Shown here one piece after another: positions 47,410-59,115 of a stretch of DNA of 64,000 nucleotides. Position 1 is the stretch's first letter; each line of letters starts with the position of its first letter. The stretch covers positions 186,001-250,000 of the forward strand of contig JAPFBL010000236.1 of assembly GCA_026182355.1 (NCBI GenBank), written 5' to 3'. The notes under the pieces were generated by a model. It was not told where the DNA came from and searched no databases. It saw only the letters and a program-made list of their open reading frames with translations. Position numbers and translations under genes: made by a program. The stretch is from Hermatobates lingyangjiaoensis. Its lineage: Eukaryota > Arthropoda > Insecta > Hemiptera > Hermatobatidae.

Positions 47410-47413
<4 letters not shown>
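46336..47413. other. AT-rich sequence, nothing recognised
   Basis: Contains no splice-supported exon. A somewhat GC-balanced stretch runs at 47200-47345. Confidence 0.4.

Positions 47414-47458
<45 letters not shown>
47414..47458. repeat. (TA)n microsatellite
   Basis: A pure TA run immediately preceding the half copy of foldback A. Confidence 0.95.
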
Positions 47459-47462
<4 letters not shown>

Positions 47463-47719
47463 TTGGGTTTTTGACTCTGACGAAGACCGCTTGTTACGGT
47501 TGAAAGATCTTAGTCTTGTTTTCCCATTCTTATTGTGGTTTAATCATTGATTGTTGTTTCACGTGTTTATGTGAAATCTTTTTATATATATATGATCAAA
47601 CCACAATAAGAAAATGGGAAAACAAGACTAAGATCAGTTGGGTTTTTGACTCTGACGAAGACCGCTTGTTACGGTTGAAGGATCTTAGTCTTGTTTTCCC
47701 ATTTTCTTATTGTGGTTTG

Positions 47720-47722
<3 letters not shown>
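47459..47722. repeat. Foldback family A: one right half plus a second shortened copy
   Basis: 47459-47583 is a right arm only (CAGTTGGGTTTTTGACTCTG, then the module CTGACGA-AGACCG-(loop)-CGGTT-GAAA and the asymmetric tail). After a short TA run, 47594-47722 holds a left terminus (GATCAAACCACAATAAG) joined directly to another right arm. A 30-bp (TA)n follows. Confidence 0.8.
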
Positions 47723-47756
<34 letters not shown>

Positions 47757-47869
47757 AATTTTTGAGGTTTGGTCTAGCCTCATGATAGACTAAACCTCGA
47801 TAACAAACAAATAATGTTTAATATATGTGATCGAGATAAGAAAACATTTATATACATATACATATATAT

Positions 47870-48190
47870 ATTGATAAAAGTATCGACTGTGAAACAAAAA
47901 CAAAATTAAACTTTATCAGGACTAGGTCAGTTCTTCAGGTTCAAATTAAACTCTCATTGCCAACGATTCGGTTTCTATTTATAACCTATTTCTTAGGCAG
48001 AAGTATACAATTTTGAAACAGAAAATCTAAGTATTACATTAGAGATTGTTTTACAAAGAAAATAGTCTGTGGATTTCAACAATAATTGTCTAGTTTAAAT
48101 TAAATAAATACCGAAACTTTGGCAATGAGAGTTTGATTTGAACATGAAGAACTGACAAGTCCTGATAAACTTTATTTTTATATACGAGTA
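47870..48190. repeat. Foldback family E
   Basis: AAACTTTATCAGGACTAGGT then CAGTTCTTCAGGTTCAAATT and ACTCTCATTGCCAA at the left pair with TTGGCAATGAGAGTTTGATT, TGAAGAACTGACAAG and TCCTGATAAACTTT at the right. TA-rich termini flank it. Confidence 0.75.
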
Positions 48191-48194
48191 TTGT

Positions 48195-48600
48195 CGTATA
48201 TGTATATATGACAATGTGCTTGATCTCCCTTTCTCTTTTCTCCTGAAGTCGGATTGCACGAAAATTTGAGTTTGTAAGTGTGTTTCTTTACTCTCTGTGT
48301 TAATCTTCTTGAATTTTGAACTCGTATATATATAGTGTATATATATGAAAGAATAAACACCGACAAAGACTCAGGTACTACGAGTATATCTACATTCGTC
48401 GGACTCCTAATTAGGAGGAGATGTTCATAGTTTTAAAAGTAATCCAAGAGTGCCTTTCATTTTTCTGTTATTTATATATTTGTTCAGAAATACACTAGTG
48501 ATTCACACACAATAGAAAGGCAAACTTAAATCTCTAATTTGCAGTTTGGTCGTTATCAGGAGAGAAAAAATGCTGTATCCTAAGTACGCCAATAATGTAA
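48195..48600. repeat. Family C-type fragments and (TA)n
   Basis: 48235-48325 holds TCTCCTGAAGTCGGATTGC, CGAAAATTTGAGTTTGTAAG and TTGAATTTTGAAC. 48520-48570 holds ATCTCTAATTTGCAGTTTGG and ATCAGGAGAGAAAA. Both resemble single arms of family C. Confidence 0.55.
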
Positions 48601-49877
48601 AGGTGCAGCCAAAAGCACAACACCTAAAAAAAGAATTGATAAGAATTATAATTATAGAAAATTAAATGAAGGAAGACAAATTAGAAGTAATTGCAAGTAA
48701 AAAAATAATTAGTAATATTAAAATCAAATTTCAATAAGGAAGGGAAAAAGTTTGATAACATTTTAAAAACAAATTTAAGTCAATTTTTCTGATTTAGCCC
48801 CGAGCTCATTAGACTGATTCATTAGTGCTATATGTTATCTATAAAGAGAATCTGCAAGCTGTAATAATCATTGAAGGAGAACCGTGGAGTTTTGTATGAA
48901 TGACAACGGTAGATGAGGACGGTTGCTAAGGGAAGCAACTGATATAAATATCAAATACAAGCGTCTATTGTCTGTTATAAAGAGGTAATTCAACCTATTT
49001 TACATCTATTAATCATTTTGGCTGGTGGTTATTTCATTTTTAGTTTAAATTAGATTTTATTTTAATGTACTGGTTTATTGAACTTGTAATTCGTAAATTG
49101 AATTTACGTTATAAGCTGGTCGGTCCACTTTGTTTTATTTGTATGGCAATACTATTATGGTAATCTATGTACAAAACATTTTTTTTTCTACTATTCAAAG
49201 CATGTTTATATATTTTCTTTATTCTCATTATTTTCTTTTTTAAATGAAAAAGAAAAGTATTTTAACCTCCTTTCGAGGTTCACTGCCAAGTATTTTAGTG
49301 GTTAGTTAGTTCGCGGCAATCAATAGCAAACTATTACTTCTACAGAATTAAATGACCTAAGTATATCTACCTTAAGAACAGAAGTATTCCTGAGCCTGTC
49401 CACTGAAAGGAAGGTGTCCGTCACACCTTTGTTGGCAAGAACTGTAGCTTTTGAAAATAGAGGAGTCTGCAGTAGAAAGTAAAGGACTTTCATACATGTA
49501 ATGATCAATTAATGATATTTGAGAAACTAACAAGTTTTTTTTACCTTAAGAGACTGATAGAGCTACTTATAGACTTGTAGATTAAACGCAATCTATCCAC
49601 TAATGGCTCTTTAATGGATGTTATTGTTGTTATCGTTTTGATGTTAGACCCAAGGCGCCATTTACACAACAGGTCAAGCCAATCACAATCGAGCAAAACC
49701 GATTCTATCAAAGAAACAACAACAACGCTAAGACAGGTTTTAGCGTTCACATAAATACGTTTATTTCGAAGTCCATGCTTGTAGGATTTTACTAGTGCTC
49801 TTCTAGGATCGCAAAGTATGACTCAGCTATTTAGTTATAGATGAGCCAAACCTTATTGATTATTATGAAACCCAATG
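48601..49877. other. AT-rich sequence with one weak exon-like frame
   Basis: At 49371-49466 (minus) an acceptor TTTCTACTGCAG and a donor CTTAAG|GTAGAT bound 96 nt open only in phase 0-0. That phase cannot join to exon D, which needs phase 1. Nothing else is recognised. Confidence 0.4.
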
Positions 49878-49985
49878 TAGGTTGATTCTACATCGAGAGT
49901 ATTACATTTTACTTCGCCTAAGTTTATTAGAATAGTGGATCTTTAAGCAGTAGTTGAAAATATACAGGCATGGGAAGGACAGCTC
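49878..49985 (-). mobile_element. SINE 3' fragment
   Basis: GTTGATTCTACATCGAGAGT, GCCTAAGTTTATTAGAATAG and TGGATCTTTAAGCAGTAG match the reversed SINE body with heavy divergence. Confidence 0.5.
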
Positions 49986-50037
49986 CATAGCTTCTCTGCA
50001 GAACAGCGTAAAGAAGAATTTTCATCTGCCACATGTA

Positions 50038-50299
50038 GAAGCTTACGGATGCTCGACCTGGTTACAAGCCACAAGAACTAATCAATCTTATACAGAGAGT
50101 TCAAAATAAAGGTACACGCCTTATGGCTGGGTCACCTTGGTATGCCAGAAATGTTGACATTCAAAGAGACCTCCGGTTGGAATCAATTGATCAATTAACT
50201 AATCGACTGGTGACCAATAACGACAAGAAAATTCCACCCCATCCAAACCCTCTTGTTCAGAGCCTAACCCAAAGAACTCCCCAACCACATCCATCATAG
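50038..50299 (+). pseudogene. Jockey-like non-LTR reverse transcriptase, C-terminal remnant
   Basis: Known family: Jockey-clade non-LTR retrotransposons, whose RT ORF ends in a conserved region of the type QNK...R...G.PWY.RN..(L/I)..DL. Seen: AYGCSTWLQATR in one frame, then a frameshift into a frame reading ELINLIQRVQNKGTRLMAGS, PWYARNVDIQRDLRLESI and HPNPLVQSL before a stop at 50297. Catalytic and endonuclease domains are absent, so this is a 5'-truncated dead copy. Downstream sequence to about 50530 is probably its 3' UTR, part of which recurs inverted at 29.2 kb. Confidence 0.8.
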
Positions 50300-52172
50300 A
50301 GGCTGTTATTAAAATAGAAAGCCAAACCCTTCCTAGACTTAAAACTCTTTCACGACTAAAGAAGACCATACGATCACGAAATAATGTATACCGACAAACT
50401 AATAAAAGAGTACAGATATTTACATACTGACCCCACAATCACAATAGTACTATAATTCAGCAATAGTAGCTCCGTGACCTGGAACTGCTAATTAACGGCA
50501 AGTACAGTGCGTGGAAAGAATCGTTGGTTGTTGGTAGAAGATACTCGTATGATCATGGCCGAAAGTCGAAATTGCTATCTTCAGTACTCAAGGTACTACC
50601 TGCTAGACCACGGATGCGACTCTAATAACATATGCCAGAAATTTTGCTTATTTGTTATGCTAATCTGTATATATAAAATACAAAGTCTGTCTGTCTGTCC
50701 ACTATAGAAATAAACCTGGAGACATTTAGATACAAAGAAACATGGTTCTTATAGAACTAACAAGGGTATTTTGGCTTCAATCAGGGTCCTTTTTTGGGAT
50801 CTACCGCCCATAACCAAAACGCCGAGGAATAATCTACCGCCCAGGCAACGCCGACTAGACCAGGATATATTTGCTTTTCGTCTATGTGCTATTTGTCTCA
50901 GAGTGGAGGTTTACATGAAACCGAAATACCTTTCCTTGCTTGTCATGTTGCTTGACAAACCTAAAGAGCAGGCGTGGATCGCTGGCGCCCTTCAATTTTG
51001 GCCCTCTTCACAGCTTGCTTTGTCCACCACTATCACCTTACTTTACTTTTTCTAAAGTGCATCCCACAAATGGTTAGTGACATCAATGGAGACCTGCATC
51101 AGGTGAATATAGGTTTCTGAGGCACTATTGTTAAGAGGTTGTTCAAAACCGGTTTCAGCTTGCCCTAGCCTTCGCTTGCTCCATTCACTTGCCTCAGAGC
51201 TGACGCCAGGCAGCTCGGCCTCTCTTTCTTTACAACTGGCTCCAAGCCATGAGTTATTTACAACTAAGACCTTATTAAGACAGGCGCTTTGATTTGTTTC
51301 CTGAGGGTAATATTTATTTTCATAGCCCTAATTTTGTTAAACAGAAACAAGGACGACAATCAATTAGAGTTTCTCACTCTAAAATGAACTTCATTTAAAA
51401 CTTACTCAGCTTTGCAAACAGGCCGAATTAAACTAAATGAATGATGTTTTACTTTTCAATGGATAAAAAAAGGGCCGAATAGCAGAAGTTAAAAGAAAAA
51501 ACTTAATCTATCATAAAATATTACTATCATATATAAACTTTTGACTTGTGCTTAATAATTCTAAAAAGTAGTCTAACGCTCATCTTAATATAATAACAAA
51601 CAAAATTTGATCCAATGCAAGTACAAAAGATGAAAGTATGTATTAACCAAAAAGCAATTCGATAAAAGAAATTGGAATTAAGAATATTACATATTGGGAT
51701 AAACGAAAAATTTCTGCAATTAAGGAATGTAATAATTAAGTTATCTGGCATGCAGCATCCCAGTGTTTTTACTGAGTCAAAAATTATGTATTCCTCTTTA
51801 TAGCCATTATTTTTTTTTATTTTAAATAAATATTTGTATTTTTCATAGGTATTTATGCAGGTGTGTTTGTGATTCTGCTCTTTTAGTTTATATTTCACAA
51901 TGTCATTGCCCTATCACGTATGGTTTCGCCAGGGAAGTCGCCAGTTTAGGACTACCCATAAGGATGCTATTAGTGTAGCCAGATACCGACTCTAGTGGTG
52001 AGTATGAAGACGTGCAGACACATGGAAATTCTCCATAAATATCGTCCTTTCTCAGTATGTAATCTCTAACAGTTTTATCAGCAGTTCATGATATGATTTA
52101 GTTACACACCTTTAGATTAGTGTGCATCGCCAGTGAAGATGGTCAATATTTTGTTGGCCTATAATTATGTTC
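50300..52172. other. Probable retrotransposon 3' region then AT-rich sequence
   Basis: 50300-50530 continues the Jockey-like remnant. A GC-balanced patch with open frames at 50780-51050 (+) has no splice support or known domain. The rest is AT-rich without recognised features. Confidence 0.4.
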
Positions 52173-52276
52173 TACTCTAATTTTAGCCCTGAAGATGATG
52201 TACAAATACATCGAAACGTTGGCCTAGGAAGGAGTTTATTTTCTTTTATATGATCTAGCCCTCAATAACAAAACAT
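52173..52276 (+). repeat. 3'-tail repeat family F, second copy, with hammerhead-like core
   Basis: Identical module to the 2.1 kb copy: CTGAAGA-T-GATGTA-CAAA-TACATC-GAAAC at 52189-52217, then GTTGGCCTAGGAAGGAG and the shared tail. Confidence 0.65.
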
Positions 52277-52280
52277 ACAA

Positions 52281-52329
<49 letters not shown>

Positions 52330-52389
52330 ATTTATATATACATATAGTTTGTTTTCATTGATTGTATCACGTGTTTATTGTGATTCATC

Positions 52390-52457
<68 letters not shown>

Positions 52458-52472
52458 TAGATAGATAGATAG
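52281..52472. repeat. (TA)n microsatellites split by a foldback A tail fragment
   Basis: Two long TA runs, the second ending in GATA units, are separated by GTTTTCATTGATTGTATCACGTGTTTATTGTGA, a remnant of the family A outer tail. Confidence 0.85.
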
Positions 52473-54069
52473 AATGATTTTAATAGAACTATAAATTAAG
52501 CACGTATAACATTACTGTTTAACACTGAAGCATAATACGAGAACAAAATGATAATAAAAAAAAAACTGCATCCCGTTTCCTACCACTGTAAAAGTGGTCA
52601 CTTTATCCACACATGTTGATTGCTGTGACTCGTGAGGACGCGACTGTTATTAGAGAGTCGGTCACCTATTTTATAACTGGACTTGTGCGCGTTGTTTCAC
52701 TTGAGTGATTCAGTATGTCATTATACCTTACAGTAACTCAAACAGGTGGTTAAAAGGAAAAAAAACAACTATCACAGTCTCCGTTATAAATACAACTACA
52801 AACCACTGACTACAACATGATCTCTAGCAACGAAACTAACAAAAAAACCAACTTAAATAGATTAACATCGTAGTACTACTATACATATTCTTTTAAATTA
52901 TAAATAATGACTACAAAAAAACAAATATTTTTGAAAATTAACAGTTTTATTTGGCTTTAGTGAGAACGTAGAAAAAAGGAGCTTTAACTGTGTCTTCTTT
53001 TTGTCAATTTAGTGTATTTAGTCCGTGGAATCGTTTTATTTAATTGGTATATATATAATTAATATATATATATATAGGCATCCACCAGTGAATTATGTAC
53101 AGTCGGAATGTGGTTGCTATTAGAACTCGATATTCGTGCATATCAGTCCTCAGAGAGTACGCAGAGCCATCGGTCAGTAGCACGCACGATGTCACGAAGC
53201 CGTCAAGATCTCTTTAATAAAGCAGTAGAAGGCAGCATTTAGAATTCCCCATTCTTGTTAGGTACTCTGTTATGGAACCCGCAACAAAAACAGGCCCATT
53301 AATAATTAATGATACGAACGTTGGAAAGAAAAACAAACAAATCTTTCACATCAGTAGAGAATCTTAATGTTTCATCATTCATTTGTTTCTTATCAGTATA
53401 TATATAACTAAATCTCTTCCTTGAGATATTGATGAAGATCGTTGTGATATCTTTTTTGATATTATCTAAATATAAATCATCTCAATAATGAGCAGTTTAT
53501 TTTAATAACAATTGAATTTCTCAAATAAGAATAAAGATAAACAACTTTGAAGGAGGCCGGTCATTATGTTGCATTTAAAAGGGCTAAAGAAGTTTAATGC
53601 TGAATATCAACAGGGCAGAAATTTTTAACAAACAGTGAATCTCTTCTCTCAGCTTTCCATGACTGTAAACCACTTTAGCTTATATGAGAACAGCCTACTT
53701 CCATGAGCTAGTGAGAATTCAGTCTAAATTTTGGTAGGTTATTCAGTCCACTCAACTCAAAAATTTGGCATACGTGATTCCAAGCAGCCCGTAAAGTCTT
53801 CACGATATGTATATATATCTAACAAGATTTCACAATAACCAGGGCAATAACCTCATCTAAGAGGATTGATAGTTAGCGGACAGTTTTTTTACTTTTTTTC
53901 TTGTACTCCTTTGTTTACCCAAACAACCCTCCCTGGACTATTGTCCTTTCCTACACTAAAAGGTATAAAGGTATAAATCCTTTTAAAATACCACTCTTCC
54001 CTCCCACTCCTCACCATGATGTTTCTGCATCTAGTCTTTTTTCTCATTTCTTATTGTGGTTTCATCACT

Positions 54070-54073
<4 letters not shown>
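52473..54073. other. AT-rich sequence with short (TA)n
   Basis: It includes ATTGATGAAGATCGTTGTGATATC at about 53435, a degenerate module. A (TA)n lies at about 53048-53076. No gene is recognised. Confidence 0.45.

Positions 54074-54144
<71 letters not shown>
54074..54144. repeat. (TA)n(GA)n microsatellite
   Basis: A pure TA run then a GA run, preceded by TTTCTTATTGTGGTTTCATCA, a family A terminus. Sequence 54145-54396 includes a family I-like arm (ACTCACTTCCAAC, TCGTCAGGAGGA). Confidence 0.9.
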
Positions 54145-54147
<3 letters not shown>

Positions 54148-54404
54148 CGATAGTGATAAATACTGACTTCCCCAGGTATAACATGAGTTACTCTCACTGT
54201 GTGACTCTATACCTATGTGCCACTGAAGTGGCATAAAAACGAATGGAACACTCCACGAGGACAATACTTTAAACTAAAGAGAGAAAACCCACACAGATAA
54301 CTGGCATAACTCACTTCCAACTTCAATATCCGTCATCGTCAGGAGGACAAGCTCACCTCAAAATCTAACCACCTCAAGTCTGTAGAATTTCAGATACTCT
54401 AAAT

Positions 54405-55055
54405 CAGCGGTGTCAACGTTAAAATGGACGGAGGGCCACATAAAAAATTTAGCATCAAGCCGAGGGCCGAACTGATCAAATATTTATTATTTTTTTAAAA
54501 TAACCACATATAGGTAGTGTAGTGAACGAAATTGAACCTACTGGAAACCTAACAAATATATTGCAATATGATCGGATAAATGAAGCATAATTTGACTTAT
54601 GGCTTTGTCAGTCATTTTTAATTTTCAAAAGCACAAAGACAAATTTCCTTTATATATAAATCCCCATAACATGAACATTCAATGATTGAGGCGGTATTAT
54701 TCAAGGCAGCATCAGTATATTTTCTCATTTAGACATACAGGTTTTCCAGCTAGCTCCGTGAACATGTACTTCGACTCCCACCTTGTTTGAAACCACCTGT
54801 TCTCAGTGCCCGCCTTCCGTTTTGCCATTTTTGAAGGGTATCTGAAAGTTAACTTTTCCTATTATGCTAATGACCGCTGATAAATTATGAAATGAAGCCA
54901 CGCTCGCTGCGTCACCTTTGCATTGTGGGAAATGTAGTATTGGTGCGTGTAAAACTTCTGCAGCCTGAGGGTCGGTTTTAATAATAAACTAATATCATCC
55001 TGCGGGCCATAGGAAACCCTGATTTGGCCCGCGGGCCTTGACTCTGACATACGGG
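54405..55055. mobile_element. hAT-type non-autonomous element (651 bp) with perfect 8-bp TSD
   Basis: The left end CAGCGGTGTCAACG and right end CTTGACTCTGACATACGGG are diverged inverted repeats of the CAGGGGTGTCAAACTC hAT type, with GGCCCGCGGGCC next to the right end. Both flanks are CTCTAAAT (54397-54404 and 55056-55063). No transposase frame. Confidence 0.85.
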
Positions 55056-55279
55056 CTCTAAATGAAATTCATTATATAGGACTGCCAGGCTAGAATCAGC
55101 AAGGTTGTCTGGTATTTTCAGATCCATTGGTCATCTTTTTTGACCGGCTATTGTCTTCCCAAAGTACTAATAAAATTACTACATAATTTCATACTTGTTA
55201 TTAGAGATATATTTACAGCAATGATGAATGCTTCAGGAAATGCAAATATGGATATCTGATTAGATATGTATGGCAAGAA

Positions 55280-55510
55280 TCGTAAGGATAAGATGGTCAT
55301 GGAGAAAGAGAAGAGCTGATGGCTCTGAGTACCAAGACCAATGTGCCACCTGTGCCAGCAGCAAGCTTGGCTCTGGTGACCTACTGACACTAGAGTCCAA
55401 GGCCAGGGGGAGCTTCAGGCCACACCTTGGCCCCTGACTATTTGCGTTCTCCCCTCCCCACTCTCCGACCCAGTTTGGTTCCATTTCCTTTGCCAATGGA
55501 CGTAGGTAAG
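55280..55510 (+). other. GC-rich patch with strong acceptor-donor pair (possible 32-nt exon)
   Basis: On the + strand a branch-like CCTGACT, a long C/T tract and CGACCCAG precede TTTGGTTCC..., and 32 nt later comes GACGTAG|GTAAGATA, a strong donor (exon about 55473-55504). Upstream sequence is GC-rich and unlike its surroundings. It could be a micro-exon or untranslated exon of a + strand gene; no product is recognisable. Confidence 0.25.
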
Positions 55511-55747
55511 ATACTTCTCTTCTAAAGGGCTGCCTCGTAATCCTTTCAATTTCTCATAAAACTATTTCAAACTTCCATTTTCAATCAGATTAAGAGATCA
55601 TAAATTCTAATCCTTTGAAATTACTCTGCCTTTTACTGAGAAGATGGAATATTCCAATACAGTCCAAGGTTTCGATGAGAATACCAGTTTTATAGTGGCT
55701 TTCACTTGCTCTTAAATGAAATCATACAAATTTAATATTAGAAAAAC

Positions 55748-55946
55748 AAATTGAAAAGAAGGTAGTACACAGATAGACAAAACAATAACTCACTTCTATA
55801 TTTCGACTATTATCGTCATCAGGAGGCGATCAGTCCTTCAGGAGCGGCGACTGCAGAATTCTTCGCCTCCTGATGACGATTATGGTCGAAATATAGAAGC
55901 GAGTTATTCCTTTGTCTATCTGTGTGCTACTTCTTTTTAATCAGTT
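55748..55946. repeat. Foldback family I, short diverged copy
   Basis: GAAGGTAGTACACAGATAG at the left pairs with CTATCTGTGTGCTACTTC at the right. Both arms carry the module (right: CTGATGA-CGATTATGGTC-GAAATAT). It is followed by AAAAATCCGCTGAACCGTTT, the same tail as at 8.48 and 59.06 kb. Confidence 0.8.
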
Positions 55947-57208
55947 TTTATTAAAAAATCCGCTGAACCGTTTCATTTAATTAATACTAGAAAATTAATA
56001 ATTACTTAACTAATTTAATAAATATTCATTACAGATGATATTTAAATCCCAAAATTGCAGAAAATGCTCACAAAACGTAGTGGATTCATAAAATAAACAT
56101 TTGAGAATTAATTTATGGATAATATGGAAAACATTGCATATATATAATTAGTTGACCAATTAAGATACATAGAGATGCATTACAAGAAGTCGCTTAAATG
56201 TTTCATCTAATAGAGCGGTATGTATTTCTCTTTGTGATTTATATATGTTCATGAATAAAACTTAAAGAACAAAAACTGGGGCATAATATACTTCAAAACT
56301 TTAGAAATAAACAGGAAATTAAGATGAAATAAAAGAAAAACTATTTGGAATCTCTAATTTTTGGTTCAACCATCATTATTGTCCGAGGAAGAAGCCCTTT
56401 TAGGATCTAATTTCTTTCTTGATCTAATCTTTTGTCCTAATTTGCACAAGTGTTTTTTCAATTAAATCTCCATTATTTAAATTTCATTACTAATGTGTTT
56501 TCTTTCTTATTATATTTATTCATCTCATTATTTTTCATATCATCTATAATTTCGACTTTTTCTTTTCGAAAATATTAATACTTTTCCTTCTTCTTTACTT
56601 TACTTATTTGAATTTCTATAATTTTTCCCTCTATTTTTAAGATATTATTTTTGCTTTCTCTCGTTTTAATGTTGTAATGTTGCTGGTATTGACTATATTG
56701 AGAATGAAGAACCTCTTCATTTCTTCACTCCAGTAAATTGTTTATTTCTCCTGAAGACAATATTATTGAAAATCATTTATATGTTTCTGAGTTTCAATTA
56801 TTACTTTAATGTTCATATATGTACATTAAAGTCAGGCTTGGTTAGTGTGCTAAAGAGGAAAGTTTGATGCATCTCTTAAAAAAAAAATAAAAAAATATAT
56901 ATGCAGACATGTCAGAATAAATAAAAGTAACTCTTAAGTAACAGAGATCAATACAATGATAAAGGTAATATCTAAAAATCCTACAGATTTTCGAGGTTGC
57001 TCCTTTCACCAGCACAGTAAGGTTAGCTACAATGAGTTTTACTCCTTAACGGTCGGAAGCATTTTATGACTTCACCCTTGTGTTTTTGTATTTATTTTCT
57101 CCTGAGAAAATAGGAACAACAAAAGAAAAACATACTGAACAATAGCATAACCTTCCAAACAAAAGGTCTTAAGCAGTACAAATATATATATATATATATT
57201 TATATAAA
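55947..57208. other. AT-rich sequence, nothing recognised
   Basis: Contains AATCTCTAATTTTTGGTTCAA at about 56349 and TCTCCTGAAGACAATATTATTGAAAA at about 56749, single-arm traces of family C. No gene. Confidence 0.4.
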
Positions 57209-57400
57209 GATTTCACATAAACACGTGAAATAACAATCAATGATCAAACCACAATAAGAAAATGGGAAAACAAGACTAAGATCTTTCAACCGCAACAAGC
57301 GGTCTTCGTCAGAGTTGGGTTTCTGACTCTGACGAAGACCGCTTGTTACGGTTGAAAGATCTTAGTCTTGTTTTCCCATTTTCTTATTGTGGCTTGTTCA
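57209..57400. repeat. Foldback family A, complete copy between (TA)n tracts
   Basis: Left: GATTTCACATAAACACGTGA, AACAATCAATGATCAAACCA, then CAACCGCAACAAGCGGTCTT. Right: CTGACGAAGACCGCTTGTTA, CGGTTGAAAGATC, TTGTTTTCCCATTTTC. TA tracts touch both ends (57183-57203 and 57401-57417). Confidence 0.9.
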
Positions 57401-57417
57401 TATATATATATATATAT

Positions 57418-57771
57418 GTTGATAAAAGTATATCAACTCCTACAGATATGACGACAAAGGCTACTTGCCTATAAGGCTACCAAGGGATTCAAGAAAAGTA
57501 AAATTAATATTAACCGTATACAATAGAGAAAACCAACACCTAACCACCACAAAGAACAGAAACGGAAAGGAAATTAGGAGTTCACTGCAAAGTGAATCTC
57601 ATGTTTTCAACCAATATCGTTATCGGAAAGAGGGACTGGGCAACCTCTATAACTATTGGTGGAATAAGAGAGGCTTCACTGGGTAGCAAGTGACTGGAAC
57701 CTAATAGCCGCATACTTAGATTTATCTAGGCCTATAAAATACTCTATTCCTATTGGTCACCATCTAAACTA

Positions 57772-57802
<31 letters not shown>
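57418..57802. other. GC-balanced segment ahead of the 103-bp array
   Basis: A 73-codon open frame at 57465-57686 (+) reads through CACAAAGAACAGAAACGG; no domain. It may be the body of the retroelement whose 3' end follows. Confidence 0.3.
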
Positions 57803-57803
<1 letters not shown>

Positions 57804-58320
57804 CGGAGTTTGCAATAGGGGAAAAGCCCGGTGGGGGACTGTCCTCCGTACGGCTACCCCAGATATATGCAAAATTGGATGTATATAAATATATACGAGT
57901 ATATATACGGAGTTTGCAATAGGGGAAAAGCCCGGTGGGGGACTGTCCTCCGTACGGCTACCCCAGATATATGTAAATTGGATGTATATAAATATATACG
58001 AGTATATATACGGAGTTTGCAATAGGGGAAAAGCCCGGTGGGGGACTGTCCTCCGTACGGCTACTCCAGATATATGTAAATTGGATGTATATAAATATAT
58101 ACTAGTATATATACGGAGTTTGCAATAGGGGAAAAGCCCGGTGGGGGACTGTCCTCCGTACGGCTACCCCAGATATATGTAAATTGGATGTATATAAATA
58201 TATACGAGTATATATACGGAGTTTGCAATAGGGGAAAAGCCCGGTGGGGGACTGTCCTCCGTACGGCTACCCCAGATATATGTAAATTGGATGTACTCCC
58301 TTAATAAAGAATTTTCCATT
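57803..58320 (+). repeat. 103-bp tandem array (5 units) ending in an AATAAA tail
   Basis: ACGGAGTTTGCAATAGGGG starts at 57803, 57907, 58010, 58113 and 58216. Each unit holds AAAAGCCCGGTGGGGGACTG, CCTCCGTACGGCTACCCCAG and a TATA-rich linker; units are nearly identical. The last unit leaves the pattern into CTCCCTTAATAAAGAATTTTC followed by CCATT repeats, a typical non-LTR retrotransposon 3' end. The array therefore looks like a reiterated 3' UTR. Confidence 0.9.
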
Positions 58321-58886
58321 CCATTTCATTCCATGAAACCAGTGAATAAGAATTCAGAAATGGAATAATATATTTCAACTTAAACAACTGGTTTTTTTCA
58401 AACAGAACAGAGTAACACATTTCCAGTTTGTGACTCTGACAGAGACCAGTTTTTTGATTAAAATATTTTAGATCTTTCTAAATTTCTTACTGTAATTCGA
58501 CGTTTATTCATATATAAAAGAGTATTTTAAGACAAAAACTTGGAATAAAACTGACCTAAAAACTACTGAAGACAATCAACAGAAATATTAATTTACATAT
58601 AACAAATTATATAAATAATTTCACGAAATAGAAAGATCTTTCTACGTGATGACATGCAATCAGAATACCATGTCATGTATGTGTTTTCTTTCTGTGAATT
58701 TAGTTTCATTTATATATATACCATGATAAACGAAAAAACGGTCCGACAGGACAGATAACACTTGAAATAAAATGTGACACATTACTAAATCGACCGCCAT
58801 TACGGTCGAAATATTGAAAAGTGAGTCTTTGTTATGTTTAAGTCTAAGTGTCACAGTTTATTTTAAGTTTTATATATATATATATA
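58321..58886. other. AT-rich sequence with module fragment
   Basis: Near 58790-58820, ACCGCCATTACGGTCGAAATATTG resembles the hairpin-GAAA part of the foldback module, without CTGANGA upstream. No gene is recognised. Confidence 0.4.
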
Positions 58887-59060
58887 AAATAAATTCAAAA
58901 TGAAGGAAACACACAGAAAGACACAGACATAACTCACATCGATATTTCGACCATCGTCGTCATCAGGAGGTGTGAAGAGCGAAGAGTCCCGCAGGAAGGC
59001 AGGGCGGTGATTCATGTCTGTGTCTTTCTGTGTGTTTCCTTCGTTTTGAATTTATTTTAT
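58887..59060. repeat. Foldback family I, short copy of the giant palindrome
   Basis: AAATTCAAAATGAAGGAAAC and GTTTCCTTCGTTTTGAATTT form the arms; the left arm holds the module reversed (TTTCGACCATCGTCGTCATC). The right module is deleted; CGCAGGAAGGCAGGGCGGTG remains of the GC block. Confidence 0.85.
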
Positions 59061-59115
59061 TTAAAAAAGTCCGCTGGACCGTTTCTTTAAATTGTTATAT
59101 ATATATATATATATG

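Noticed and set aside
49371..49466. Exon-like frame on the minus strand with acceptor and donor
   Set aside because: The only open phase is 0-0, which cannot join to exon D (phase 1). The donor is weak, and the peptide TPLFSKATVLANKG... shows no relation to the other exons.
51527..51898. 123-codon minus strand ORF, the longest open frame
   Set aside because: Phe/Ile/Lys/Asn-rich composition from A/T-rich DNA, with no recognisable motif.
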